A stretch of 40,031 nucleotides of DNA from an uncultured Bacteroidales bacterium (GTDB lineage Bacteria; Bacteroidota; Bacteroidia; Bacteroidales; F082), in assembly GCA_937926515.1 (NCBI GenBank), contig CALAZZ010000193.1, forward strand, positions 1 to 40,031, given 5' to 3'. Position numbers and translations under genes: made by a program. The first letter of the stretch is position 1. Every line of letters starts with the position of its first letter. Under the pieces are notes generated by a model. The model had not been told where the DNA came from. It was given only the letters and a program-made list of their open reading frames with translations, and searched no databases. Shown here in pieces: positions 15,852-24,017 of the stretch.

Positions 15852-17645
15852 ATGAAAGAAGTTTTAAAAATGAATAAAACCAAAGTAATTGTAGGGCTTG
15901 GTAGTTGTGGCATTGCTGCTGGTGCCAACAAAACATTTAATAAATTATCACAACTGTTGCAGAGTGGCCGTGCTGACTTTGAACTGGCGAAAACAAGTTG
16001 CATAGGGATGTGCTACAAGGAACCTCTGGTTGAAGTGATAGATGAAAACGGCAGCATTATTTATGGCGACATGGTGGCTGAACAGGTTGAGGAGATCATT
16101 CTGAAACATATAAACGATAAATCAGTAAACCGCGACAGGGTTGTAATTGCAGATCATTTTAAGGCTTCTGAAGCTGATTTTTTTGATGGACAGCTTAAGA
16201 TCGCGCTAAGAAATTGCGGGTATATGGATCCTGAGTCAATTGATCAGGCGGAGCATAGAGAAGCCTATAAGGCAATCAAAAACATATTGAGGCAATCGCT
16301 TTCACAGGAAGAAGTAATACAAACAATTTTAGACTCAGGATTACGTGGCCGAGGCGGAGGAGGTTTCCCAACGGGGATGAAATGGAAATTTGCCTACCAG
16401 AGTGAAAGTGAAATGAAATACATCATTTGTAATGCTGATGAAGGTGACCCCGGAGCATTTATGGACCGTTCACTTCTTGAAGGGGATCCTCATGCTGTTT
16501 TAGAAGGGATGATGATAGGTGGATATGCAATTGGTGCAAGCCAGGGTGTTATTTATTGCAGGGCTGAGTACCCACTGGCAATCAAACGATTGAATATCGC
16601 TATTGAACAGGCGCGTAAAAAATCCTATCTCGGTGATAATATTTTTGGAACCGGTTTTAGCTTTGATATTTATGTGAAAGAAGGAGCAGGTGCTTTTGTA
16701 TGTGGAGAGGAAACAGCATTGATAGCCTCGATCGAAGGCCAACGCGGTATGCCCCGGAAAAGACCCCCATTCCCCGCAGTATCAGGCTTGTGGAAGAAGC
16801 CAACCAATATTAATAATGTGGAAACATGGGCCAATGTTCCCTGGATCATAAACAATGGCGCAGAAGCATACGCAGCGCATGGAACCGAAAGGAGTAAGGG
16901 AACAAAGGTATTCGCACTTACAGGTAAGATCCGGAATGGTGGACTTGTAGAAGTTCCTATGGGTATGACCATCAATGATGTAATTTTTAAACTTGGAGGT
17001 GGCATACAGGATGACAAAAAATTCAAGGCTGTCCAGCTTGGCGGACCCTCTGGGGGTTGCATACCTGCTGAATTGGGCGATACTCCTGTGGATTATGACT
17101 CGGTGAATGCCACTGGTGCGATCATGGGTTCAGGAGGCATGGTGGTCATGGATGAAACCACCTGTATGATTGACCTGGCAAAATTCTTTCTGCATTTCAC
17201 TCAGGATGAATCATGTGGTAAATGCACCTTTTGCAGAATAGGTACCAAACGGATGTTGGAAATATTGGAACGCATTACTGAAGGTAAAGGTAGGGAAGAT
17301 GACATTGAGAAACTGGAAGACCTTGCTTACCAGATAAAAGATAACTCCTTGTGTGGTTTGGGACAAACGGCACCTAACCCGGTGCTTACAACAATCAAAT
17401 ACTTTCGAAACGAATACGAAGACCATATATTCCATCATAAATGCACGGCTAAGGTATGCAAGCCTTTATTAACGTATACCATAGATAAAACGAACTGTAC
17501 TGGTTGTACCGTATGTGCAAAAAAATGTCCCACAAATGCCATCGACGGCTCACGCAAAGAGGTTCATTATATTCGTCAGGATGCATGTATACATTGTGGG
17601 GAATGTTATAACGTTTGCAAATTTGAAGCTGTATTGGTGGAATAA
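15852..17645 (+). CDS. NuoF/HndC-like NADH-binding FMN, Fe-S subunit
   Basis: A 597-residue subunit built like HydB/HndC. Residues of about 8-95 are a thioredoxin-like [2Fe-2S] domain with only three cysteines visible (GLGSCGIAAG, TSCIGMCYKEP), so its cluster is uncertain. The NuoF core follows: NADH site LRGRGGGGFPTGMKWKFA, FMN site CNADEGDPGAFMDRSLLEGD, and the [4Fe-4S] ligands in ESCGKCTFCRIGT plus SLCGLGQ. The C-terminus is a two-cluster ferredoxin (NCTGCTVCAKKCP and ACIHCGECYNVCK). It oxidises or reduces NAD(H) at FMN and hands electrons to the Fe-S chain; in related bifurcating enzymes this subunit holds the bifurcating FMN. ATG 15852 is taken as the start, and ATG 15870 is an alternative. 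Certain as a family; the direction of electron flow is inferred. Confidence 0.94.
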   Translation: MKEVLKMNKTKVIVGLGSCGIAAGANKTFNKLSQLLQSGRADFELAKTSCIGMCYKEPLVEVIDENGSIIYGDMVAEQVEEIILKHINDKSVNRDRVVIADHFKASEADFFDGQLKIALRNCGYMDPESIDQAEHREAYKAIKNILRQSLSQEEVIQTILDSGLRGRGGGGFPTGMKWKFAYQSESEMKYIICNADEGDPGAFMDRSLLEGDPHAVLEGMMIGGYAIGASQGVIYCRAEYPLAIKRLNIAIEQARKKSYLGDNIFGTGFSFDIYVKEGAGAFVCGEETALIASIEGQRGMPRKRPPFPAVSGLWKKPTNINNVETWANVPWIINNGAEAYAAHGTERSKGTKVFALTGKIRNGGLVEVPMGMTINDVIFKLGGGIQDDKKFKAVQLGGPSGGCIPAELGDTPVDYDSVNATGAIMGSGGMVVMDETTCMIDLAKFFLHFTQDESCGKCTFCRIGTKRMLEILERITEGKGREDDIEKLEDLAYQIKDNSLCGLGQTAPNPVLTTIKYFRNEYEDHIFHHKCTAKVCKPLLTYTIDKTNCTGCTVCAKKCPTNAIDGSRKEVHYIRQDACIHCGECYNVCKFEAVLVE

Positions 17646-17672
17646 TGTACAAAGCCAAATATCTGAATTAAT

Positions 17673-20600
17673 ATGAGTCAATACTTTAATATAAAGCTTA
17701 ACGGAAAAACTGTTGAAGCCATTCAGGGCGAAACTATCTACGAATGTGCTGCGAGGCATGGTGTAGAAATACCTACACTCTGTCACGACTCACGTGTTGA
17801 ACCATTTTCGTCTTGCTACGTGTGTGTGGTTGAAGTGGCCGGAATGCGTGGGCACCAGCCATCATGTTCTACCTATCTGATGCCCGGAATGGAAATTGAA
17901 ACTGAAAGTGCTGCCATTAAAAAGTCCCGTAAAACAGCCCTCGACCTTTTATTGAGCAACCATTATGCTGACTGCCTTGGCCCATGCAAACAAACCTGCC
18001 CTGCAGGCGTGGATGTGCAGGGCTATATCGCCCTGATCGATAAAGGCAGATATCATGATGCTGTAGCATTGATCAAAGAAACGAACCCATTACCTGCTAT
18101 CTGTGGAAGGGTTTGTGTGCGACCGTGCGAAGCAGCTTGCCGCCGCGGCCTGCTTGATGAAGGTGCTGCCGTGGGGATTGATTACCTTAAACGCTTTGCG
18201 TCTGACTATGACCTTGACTCTCCGAATAAATATGTTCCTGATATTAAACCGGATAGCGGCAAAAAAATTGCTGTAATAGGAGCCGGCCCGGGTGGCTTGT
18301 CAACCGCATATTTTCTTCGGCTTGAGGGCCATGATATAGAAATATTTGAGGCATCACCTCAACCGGGAGGTTGGTTGCGCTACGGAATTCCTGAATACCG
18401 CTTGCCAAATGATATCCTGGACCTTGAAGTAAAAAATATAACAGATCTTGGTGTTAAGATCCACTATAATAGAAAACTTGGAGATAACCTGACTTACAAA
18501 GATATTCAAAAGAATTTCGATGCAACTGTGTTAACGATAGGGTCGCAAATAGGTACTTTGGTAGGGTGCCCGGGTGATGATGCTGAAAATGTATTCTCGG
18601 GTATTGATTTTTTACGCAATATGGAAATGACCGGGCAACGCTACGATTTCAGTGGAAAAACAGTTGTGGTTGTAGGTGGTGGTAATACGGCTATGGACTG
18701 TTGCAGGACAGCCAAACGCTGTAATGCCAAAAAAGTTGTGGTGGTGTACAGGCGCACTGAGAAAGAAATGCCCGCTAATCCTATCGAAATACACGAGTCA
18801 AAAATTGAGGGCGTTGAGTATATGTTTCTTACCAACCCTTCCGAAATAATTAAGGATCAGGAAGGGAAGCTTAAGGCATTGAACCTGATTCGTATGGAGC
18901 TGGGAGAGCCGGATGCATCAGGTAGGCGCAGGCCAGTTCCTATTCCCGGATCTGACTTTTTGCTGGAGGCAGATTATGTATTGGCTGCTATTGGCCAAAA
19001 AACTGATGTCAACTTTATTGATGATATTAATGCTTCAGCCACAAATGGAAAATTACAAGTTAACCGCTGGGGTGATATAGATGCTGACAAACATACCTTA
19101 CGAACAGGAATCCCTTCGGTTTTTGCTGCTGGTGACGGTGTTACAGGACCTGCAACTATTATTGAAGCCATTGCACAGGCGAAAATTGCTGCAAATTCAT
19201 GTAATCAGTATGTTAATGACCTGGAAGTTGTACCAATTCCACGTGAATTTTTAAGCAAAAAAGAAAATTTCAAAATTCAGAAAAGCGAAGATTATGTCGG
19301 TAAATATGCCCGGCAGTTGCGTTCAGAGATGCCTGTGCTTGAAGCACACCAACGCAATAATTTTACAGAAGTTGAACTTGGATATGCTGATGAACAAACA
19401 GCCCAAATGGAAGCAAGTCGTTGTCTTGAATGTGGTTGCGGGGCATATTTTACATGCGATTTAAAAAAGCATTCGACTGATTACATGGCACAGCAAACCA
19501 GTTTTGAAGGTGCATTTCAGGAGTTTGAAATTGATTTTCGACATCCATTTATTGAGATTGATAACAACAAGTGTATCTTATGCTCGCGTTGTATTCGTAT
19601 ATGCAGGGAAGTTGTTGGAGCCAATGCACTTGGTTTGATCAACAGGGGGTTTAAGAGTTATGTTGCGCCCAGTATGGGATTGCCCTTGCAGGAAACCAGC
19701 TGTGAAAGTTGTGGATTATGCATTACCACTTGCCCGACCGGTGCGCTTTCCGAAAATTATGATTTTAAACCCGGCCCCTTTAAACTTGAACCTGTTGCTG
19801 CCATCGATATGTTCGGCAGCGAAGGATACGAAATTAACCTGTTACACTATCATGGTTTGTTCTATGGTGCAGAACCTCGCCGAGCGGAGGTGAACCGAAT
19901 GGGATATATAAACCGCAAAGCTTTTTTCGGATATAAGCATTTCAACCGCGCCGATAGGTTGATGCAGCCCTTGCTTAAGGTAAATGGTAATTTCAAATCA
20001 ATTTCTTTTGATGAGGCTTATGATGTTATTGCATCCAGAATTAAATCAGTAGAACCGGATGAAAATGGCTTTTTTGCTGGTGCCAGGCTCACCAACGAAG
20101 AGCAATACCTTATACAAAAGTTTGCGCGTGCGGCGGTAAAAACAAACCATGTAAGCAGCTTCCACTACTTAGGACGTGGCGAAGGCTACTTTAACAATTC
20201 CAATGAAAATACTTCATTTTGTGATATACGTGGTGCAAGCCGGGTATTCATTGTCGGAAGAGAGCTTCATCTTGACCATCCTGTAATCAATCAAATTGTT
20301 TACAATACAAAGTTTCGCGAAGGCATTGATGTGGTGCATATTGCAGATAATTCGAACTGCCAGTTTAGTAAAAAAGCTGATCAACAAATAGTCATAAGCA
20401 ATTACTTCTATTTCTTTAAGGCAGTTAACCGCTATATTATTGATAATAAGCTTGAAGACCTCAATTATATTCAAAGCCGGACTTACGATTATACCGTTTA
20501 TCGTGAAGAAATGTTGAAGAATGATTTCAATAAGATTATCGAGCTTGCCGGAACTGATATAGAAACGGTTACTGCCTTTGTTCATGCTTTTTTAAATGAA

Positions 20601-21368
20601 TTGAATCCTGTAATTGTTTTTCAGGAGAAACATGTTTCAGCCAATGCCAGTATGGCGCTGCATAATTTGTGCATGCTGACCGGTAGGCTGGGGAAAACCG
20701 CTTCAGGCATCATTGCACTCAAGGAGACAAATAATGCACATGGGATATTTTCTATGGGAGCATGCCATAAAATTGGTGTTGGTGCAGAACCCATTCTGGA
20801 TGAAGAGCTTCAATACCAAATGGCTAAAAAATGGCGCGTGAAAGAACTACCATTTACCATCAATAGTCTGTATAAGATGTTTATTGGCGGTCGCATTAAA
20901 AACGCATTTGTTTTTGGAGAGGATCCACTTGGATGTGCAATTAATAAGGATGATGTCAGGCAGTGGTTCAAAAGAACGGATTTTGTTGTTGTACAGGATT
21001 ATATAATGACAGATACAGCTGCAATGGCTGATTTGGTTCTTCCATCATCCTTCCCGTGGGAATCTGGTGGTAGTTTCACCAATAGCCAACGCAAAATTCA
21101 GACAGTTGAAAAACAAATACAGGGTCCGGTTAAAAGATCAGGGTTTGAGCAGCTCAACGACCTTCTCAAGCATTTTGATCTAAATGGGCTGCAGGAGCCA
21201 AATGACGCATTTGCCGAGGCTCTTTCAATCATACCAAAACGCGGAGAATTCAAAAACCTGCAATTTGTTTATAAAGAAAAGGACAACTTCAACCGAATGT
21301 TTGAACACGGCTGCGATTCCCTGAACAGACTTGTTGATGAAGAGTTCAAAGATAGTCTGGGGATTTAG
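17673..21368 (+). CDS. Giant fusion: NuoG-type Fe-S, GltD/NfnB-type flavin domain, ferredoxin, degenerate FdhA-like domain
   Basis: A 1231-residue cytoplasmic chain. Residues 1-80: plant-type [2Fe-2S] domain (Cys37, 48, 51, 65). About 95-190: HYADCLGPCKQTCP and ICGRVCVRPCEAACRRG, the GltD/NfnB N-terminal cluster region. About 196-530: two Rossmann folds, FAD (IAVIGAGPGGLSTAYFLR) and NAD(P)H (VVVVGGGNTAMDCCRTAKR, with VVYRRTEKEMPA), ending FAAGDGVTGPATIIEAIAQA. About 630-700: two [4Fe-4S] sites (NKCILCSRCIRICR, SCESCGLCITTCP). About 705-1180: a formate-dehydrogenase-like fold (FGYKHFNRADRLMQPLL, AMADLVLPSSFPWESGG, SFTNSQRKIQ). The Cys motif that should open this domain and the Cys/Sec Mo ligand are absent, as is the C-terminal MGD-binding domain, so it is probably cofactor-free like the tail of NuoG. 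With the two upstream genes it suggests a bifurcating NADH/NADPH/ferredoxin transhydrogenase; the substrates are inferred. Confidence 0.9.
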   Translation: MSQYFNIKLNGKTVEAIQGETIYECAARHGVEIPTLCHDSRVEPFSSCYVCVVEVAGMRGHQPSCSTYLMPGMEIETESAAIKKSRKTALDLLLSNHYADCLGPCKQTCPAGVDVQGYIALIDKGRYHDAVALIKETNPLPAICGRVCVRPCEAACRRGLLDEGAAVGIDYLKRFASDYDLDSPNKYVPDIKPDSGKKIAVIGAGPGGLSTAYFLRLEGHDIEIFEASPQPGGWLRYGIPEYRLPNDILDLEVKNITDLGVKIHYNRKLGDNLTYKDIQKNFDATVLTIGSQIGTLVGCPGDDAENVFSGIDFLRNMEMTGQRYDFSGKTVVVVGGGNTAMDCCRTAKRCNAKKVVVVYRRTEKEMPANPIEIHESKIEGVEYMFLTNPSEIIKDQEGKLKALNLIRMELGEPDASGRRRPVPIPGSDFLLEADYVLAAIGQKTDVNFIDDINASATNGKLQVNRWGDIDADKHTLRTGIPSVFAAGDGVTGPATIIEAIAQAKIAANSCNQYVNDLEVVPIPREFLSKKENFKIQKSEDYVGKYARQLRSEMPVLEAHQRNNFTEVELGYADEQTAQMEASRCLECGCGAYFTCDLKKHSTDYMAQQTSFEGAFQEFEIDFRHPFIEIDNNKCILCSRCIRICREVVGANALGLINRGFKSYVAPSMGLPLQETSCESCGLCITTCPTGALSENYDFKPGPFKLEPVAAIDMFGSEGYEINLLHYHGLFYGAEPRRAEVNRMGYINRKAFFGYKHFNRADRLMQPLLKVNGNFKSISFDEAYDVIASRIKSVEPDENGFFAGARLTNEEQYLIQKFARAAVKTNHVSSFHYLGRGEGYFNNSNENTSFCDIRGASRVFIVGRELHLDHPVINQIVYNTKFREGIDVVHIADNSNCQFSKKADQQIVISNYFYFFKAVNRYIIDNKLEDLNYIQSRTYDYTVYREEMLKNDFNKIIELAGTDIETVTAFVHAFLNELNPVIVFQEKHVSANASMALHNLCMLTGRLGKTASGIIALKETNNAHGIFSMGACHKIGVGAEPILDEELQYQMAKKWRVKELPFTINSLYKMFIGGRIKNAFVFGEDPLGCAINKDDVRQWFKRTDFVVVQDYIMTDTAAMADLVLPSSFPWESGGSFTNSQRKIQTVEKQIQGPVKRSGFEQLNDLLKHFDLNGLQEPNDAFAEALSIIPKRGEFKNLQFVYKEKDNFNRMFEHGCDSLNRLVDEEFKDSLGI

Positions 21369-21548
21369 CTCAGTTCTCATTATTATGCAGGCAGTTGTTA
21401 ATCAGTACTCTAAATGAAAGATTAAGGTCTTTCAGAGGAGGTTACGGGTGATCGTATATTGTTAAAGAACGTTGTCCAAGCTTTATATGATATATCAGAT
21501 CTTTTAAAATTTCTACCCTATTTTTATTAAGTCCAAATAAATTTATGC

Positions 21549-21556
21549 TACTTTTG
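21549..21556 (+). promoter_or_regulatory. Bacteroidota -7 element (TACTTTTG) for slyD
   Basis: A full TAnnTTTGC match 57 bp upstream of the ATG at 21613. It shows that slyD has its own promoter and is not simply the tail of the redox operon. Nothing else was recognised in the 244-bp gap 21369-21612. Confidence 0.5.
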
Positions 21557-21612
21557 CTTCTGATTCCGGTTAGGATAGATTGTGTTTACAAATTTTTAAA
21601 AATGATTTCAAA

Positions 21613-22179
21613 ATGGTAATTGCAGAACAAAAAGTTGGCGTATTAACCTACAACATTCATATAGATAATCATAATGGGGAATTGCTTGAAGAAGCCCCCG
21701 AAAGTAATCCGCGTACCTTATTATTTGGAACAGGCCGTTTGATAAAAAGCTTTGAAGAGCGACTGATGGGCTTGAAATCAGGTGATGATTTTTCATTTAA
21801 GCTAGGTCCTGAAGAAGCGTTTGGCCAATACCGTAAGGATATGGTCATGGAAATTCCAATTACCGCATTTATGGTTGACGGAAACATACGTGAAGGCATG
21901 CTGGACATTGGAAACATTGTACCCATGATGGATAGTGAAGGGCATGCGTTAAATGGCCGCGTTGTAACTGTTAATAATGACAAGGTCACCATGGATTTTA
22001 ACCACCCACTGGCCGGTAAAAGTTTGTACACATACGGAAAAGTATTGCATGTGAGGGAAGCCACTCATGAGGAACTTAATCCAGCACCCAGCGGTTGTGG
22101 TTGCGGTTCGCAAAATGATGCTTGTTGTGGAGGAGGAGAGCACAAGGAGCATCATCATGAGCATCATCATCAACATTGA
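21613..22179 (+). CDS. slyD: SlyD-like FKBP-type peptidyl-prolyl isomerase
   Basis: A 188-residue protein from the ATG at 21613; an upstream TTG in the same frame lies in the leader. The FKBP core is split by the SlyD insert-in-flap domain. Recognisable segments are LFGTGRLIKSFEERLMGL, LGPEEAFGQYRKDMVMEIP, GRVVTVNNDKVTMDFNHPLAGK and LYTYGKVLHVREAT. The C-terminal tail is rich in Cys and His (CGCGSQNDACCGGG, then a His/Glu stretch), as in SlyD proteins that bind Ni and other metals. It isomerises prolyl bonds and acts as a cytoplasmic chaperone, and may store or deliver metal. A terminator lies 29 bp after the stop. Confident. Confidence 0.94.
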   Translation: MVIAEQKVGVLTYNIHIDNHNGELLEEAPESNPRTLLFGTGRLIKSFEERLMGLKSGDDFSFKLGPEEAFGQYRKDMVMEIPITAFMVDGNIREGMLDIGNIVPMMDSEGHALNGRVVTVNNDKVTMDFNHPLAGKSLYTYGKVLHVREATHEELNPAPSGCGCGSQNDACCGGGEHKEHHHEHHHQH

Positions 22180-22207
22180 AAATAAATACAAACTAATGAT
22201 ATACGGA

Positions 22208-22237
22208 AAGAGGCCTGGAAACAGACCTCTTTTTTTT
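22208..22237. terminator. Intrinsic terminator between slyD and the AbgT gene
   Basis: A 10-bp stem with one mismatch (AAGAGGCCTG with CAGACCTCTT), loop GAAA, and an eight-base T-run. It lies between two convergent genes. Confidence 0.75.
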
Positions 22238-22256
22238 CATACCTGTTAAGGCATCC

Positions 22257-23837
22257 TTAAGGCAGATAAATATGTTCGCCAACACCAATTGGCAGGTTGA
22301 GCCAATACCATGCAAGCAGAAGTAAAGTCCACAGGATGAATAAAATTGCGGCGTAAGGAATCAGTAATGATACGATGGTTCCGATACCTATGTTTTTATT
22401 GTACTTATGTATCCATCCCAACAAGAGTGGAAAGTAAATATACAATGGCGTAACGGCATTGGTTATGGAATCACCGATGCGATAAATTAATTGCACAAAA
22501 GCCGGGCTGTATCCCAATTGAGCAAGCATGGGAATGAAAATAGGTGCAAAAATGGCCCACTTAGCCGAACCACTTCCAAGAAAAATATTCAGGAAAGCTA
22601 CGATGATCATAAACAGTATAAACATCACCGGTCCGGTAAGTCCGGTTGACTTTAGGAAGTTTGCACCTTTAATTGCCAGGATGGTATCCAGATGCGACCA
22701 GTAAAAAAGGTTTATAAATTGAGCCACCACAAGCATTAGTACGATATATCCCGAGAGTTCCTTCATGCCATGTTCCATTTGTTTCAGCACGTCATTTGGT
22801 TTTTTAATGACTCCGATTGTTTTGCCATAGAAATACCCTGGTATTGCAAAGAAGAAGAAAAGAATTGGGATTAGGCCGCGCAGGAAGGGTGAAGGTACGA
22901 TGCCTCCTGTTTCCTGGTTTCGTAATGGTGCACTCTCGGGAACAACCAAAATCAGGATCAACACCACGTATATAAAGAGTGCTATACCCGCGCGTTTCAA
23001 TCCTTTTTTTTCTATTTGACTCATTTTTGACTGGGCAGAAGCAGGCTCAATTTCACCTATGATTTCAAACCTTTGACAACGCGGTATGGTAAAGCGCCTA
23101 GCGATAAATGCTCCACCAAATCCCACCAAAAATGTGGAAACTATCATGAAATACCAATTTGCAGTGGCGCTCACCTCCGGTGTATTGGCCATTTTATCAG
23201 TTATTTCAGTACTGATACCAGCCAGCAGCACATCAGTGCCGGCAATAAAAAAGTTTGCGGTAAAACCTGCTGTAGCACCTGCATAGCCTGCAACCAGGCC
23301 GGCAATGGGATGCAACCCCATTTGCATGAAAATGAGTGCTGCAATTGGTGGAACAATAACGATACCTGCATCAGAACCTATATTGCCACAGGCTCCAATA
23401 ATAAATATTACAGGCAATACGATTCTTTTAGGAACAGAGAATGCGATCGTACGCATGACTACAGTAAGCAGACCACTGCGCTCAGCTATTGAAACGCCCA
23501 TCAACATGACCAACACAAGGCCAAAAGGTGCAAAATGAGCAAAATTGGTTACCATTTGCTCTAAAAAGCGTCTCAGGCCATCACCTGAAATGAGGTTTTG
23601 AGCAATAATTTTTTCACCTGATCCCGGGTCAACTGCACTGACACCAAAATATGCGGCTAGCCCGCTGAACAAAACCACGAAAATACATATCCAGATAAAA
23701 ATCCAGAAGGGGTGAGGCAGTTTGTTGCCCATTTCTTCGATCCAATTTAGCACTCCTCCCGATCCTTTGGCCGATATGTTGGTTTTTTTCTTATCACTGT
23801 TGCTTTGTTCATCATTGAGTTTGTCATCTTGTTGCAT
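22257..23837 (-). CDS. abgT: AbgT-family transporter (p-aminobenzoyl-glutamate family)
   Basis: A 526-residue inner-membrane transporter with a hydrophilic N-terminus of about 30 residues and about 12 hydrophobic segments. Family-like segments are NWIEEMGNKLPHPFWIF near the start, FGLVLVMLMGVSIAERSGLL, IIGACGNIGSDAGIVIVPPI with the re-entrant hairpin character, GLVAGYAGATAGFTANFFIAGTD, FLGSGSAKWAIFAPIFIPML, and YRIGDSITNAVTPLYIYFPL. AbgT members import p-aminobenzoyl-glutamate or export antimetabolites such as sulfonamides by proton exchange; which one applies cannot be told from sequence alone. No abgA/abgB hydrolase is nearby. It is divergent from the receiver/ATP-grasp gene, with a 180-bp gap between them. 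Family call secure. Confidence 0.93.
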   Translation of the reverse strand: MQQDDKLNDEQSNSDKKKTNISAKGSGGVLNWIEEMGNKLPHPFWIFIWICIFVVLFSGLAAYFGVSAVDPGSGEKIIAQNLISGDGLRRFLEQMVTNFAHFAPFGLVLVMLMGVSIAERSGLLTVVMRTIAFSVPKRIVLPVIFIIGACGNIGSDAGIVIVPPIAALIFMQMGLHPIAGLVAGYAGATAGFTANFFIAGTDVLLAGISTEITDKMANTPEVSATANWYFMIVSTFLVGFGGAFIARRFTIPRCQRFEIIGEIEPASAQSKMSQIEKKGLKRAGIALFIYVVLILILVVPESAPLRNQETGGIVPSPFLRGLIPILFFFFAIPGYFYGKTIGVIKKPNDVLKQMEHGMKELSGYIVLMLVVAQFINLFYWSHLDTILAIKGANFLKSTGLTGPVMFILFMIIVAFLNIFLGSGSAKWAIFAPIFIPMLAQLGYSPAFVQLIYRIGDSITNAVTPLYIYFPLLLGWIHKYNKNIGIGTIVSLLIPYAAILFILWTLLLLAWYWLNLPIGVGEHIYLP

Positions 23838-23888
23838 ACCTGTTCTGGATTTTGGTTATGGGATTAATAAGGTTTCAAGTAAATTGAA

Positions 23889-23896
23889 CAAAAATA
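23889..23896 (-). promoter_or_regulatory. Bacteroidota -7 element (TATTTTTG) for abgT
   Basis: A full TAnnTTTG match on the minus strand, 52 bp upstream of the abgT start codon. There is no convincing -33 box. Confidence 0.4.
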
Positions 23897-23958
23897 GAGA
23901 AATGCTTCAGATAATTAATGGCATCCTTCAATATATCAAACCTGCTAATGCAAGTGTT

Positions 23959-23992
23959 TGTGACAAATGTGACAATAAAACCATTAGTTTTG
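23959..23992 (+). promoter_or_regulatory. Promoter region with direct repeat ahead of the REC-ATP-grasp gene
   Basis: A -7 element TAGTTTTG (23985-23992) lies 26 bp before the ATG at 24018. Just upstream are two head-to-tail copies of TGTGACAA (23959-23966 and 23968-23975, period 9 bp), which overlap the place where a -33 box or activator would bind. Confidence 0.45.
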
Positions 23993-24017
23993 CCATATAT
24001 AATTGCATCAAATCATT

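Noticed and set aside
15313..21368. Respiratory complex I (Nuo) or an [FeFe]-hydrogenase operon
   Set aside because: No membrane Nuo subunits, and no H-cluster motifs in the large fusion. The third gene instead contains a GltD-type flavin domain.
22130..22176. Simple CAT/CAC repeat
   Set aside because: It encodes the His-rich metal-binding tail of SlyD, so it is explained by coding function and is not a mobile or regulatory repeat.
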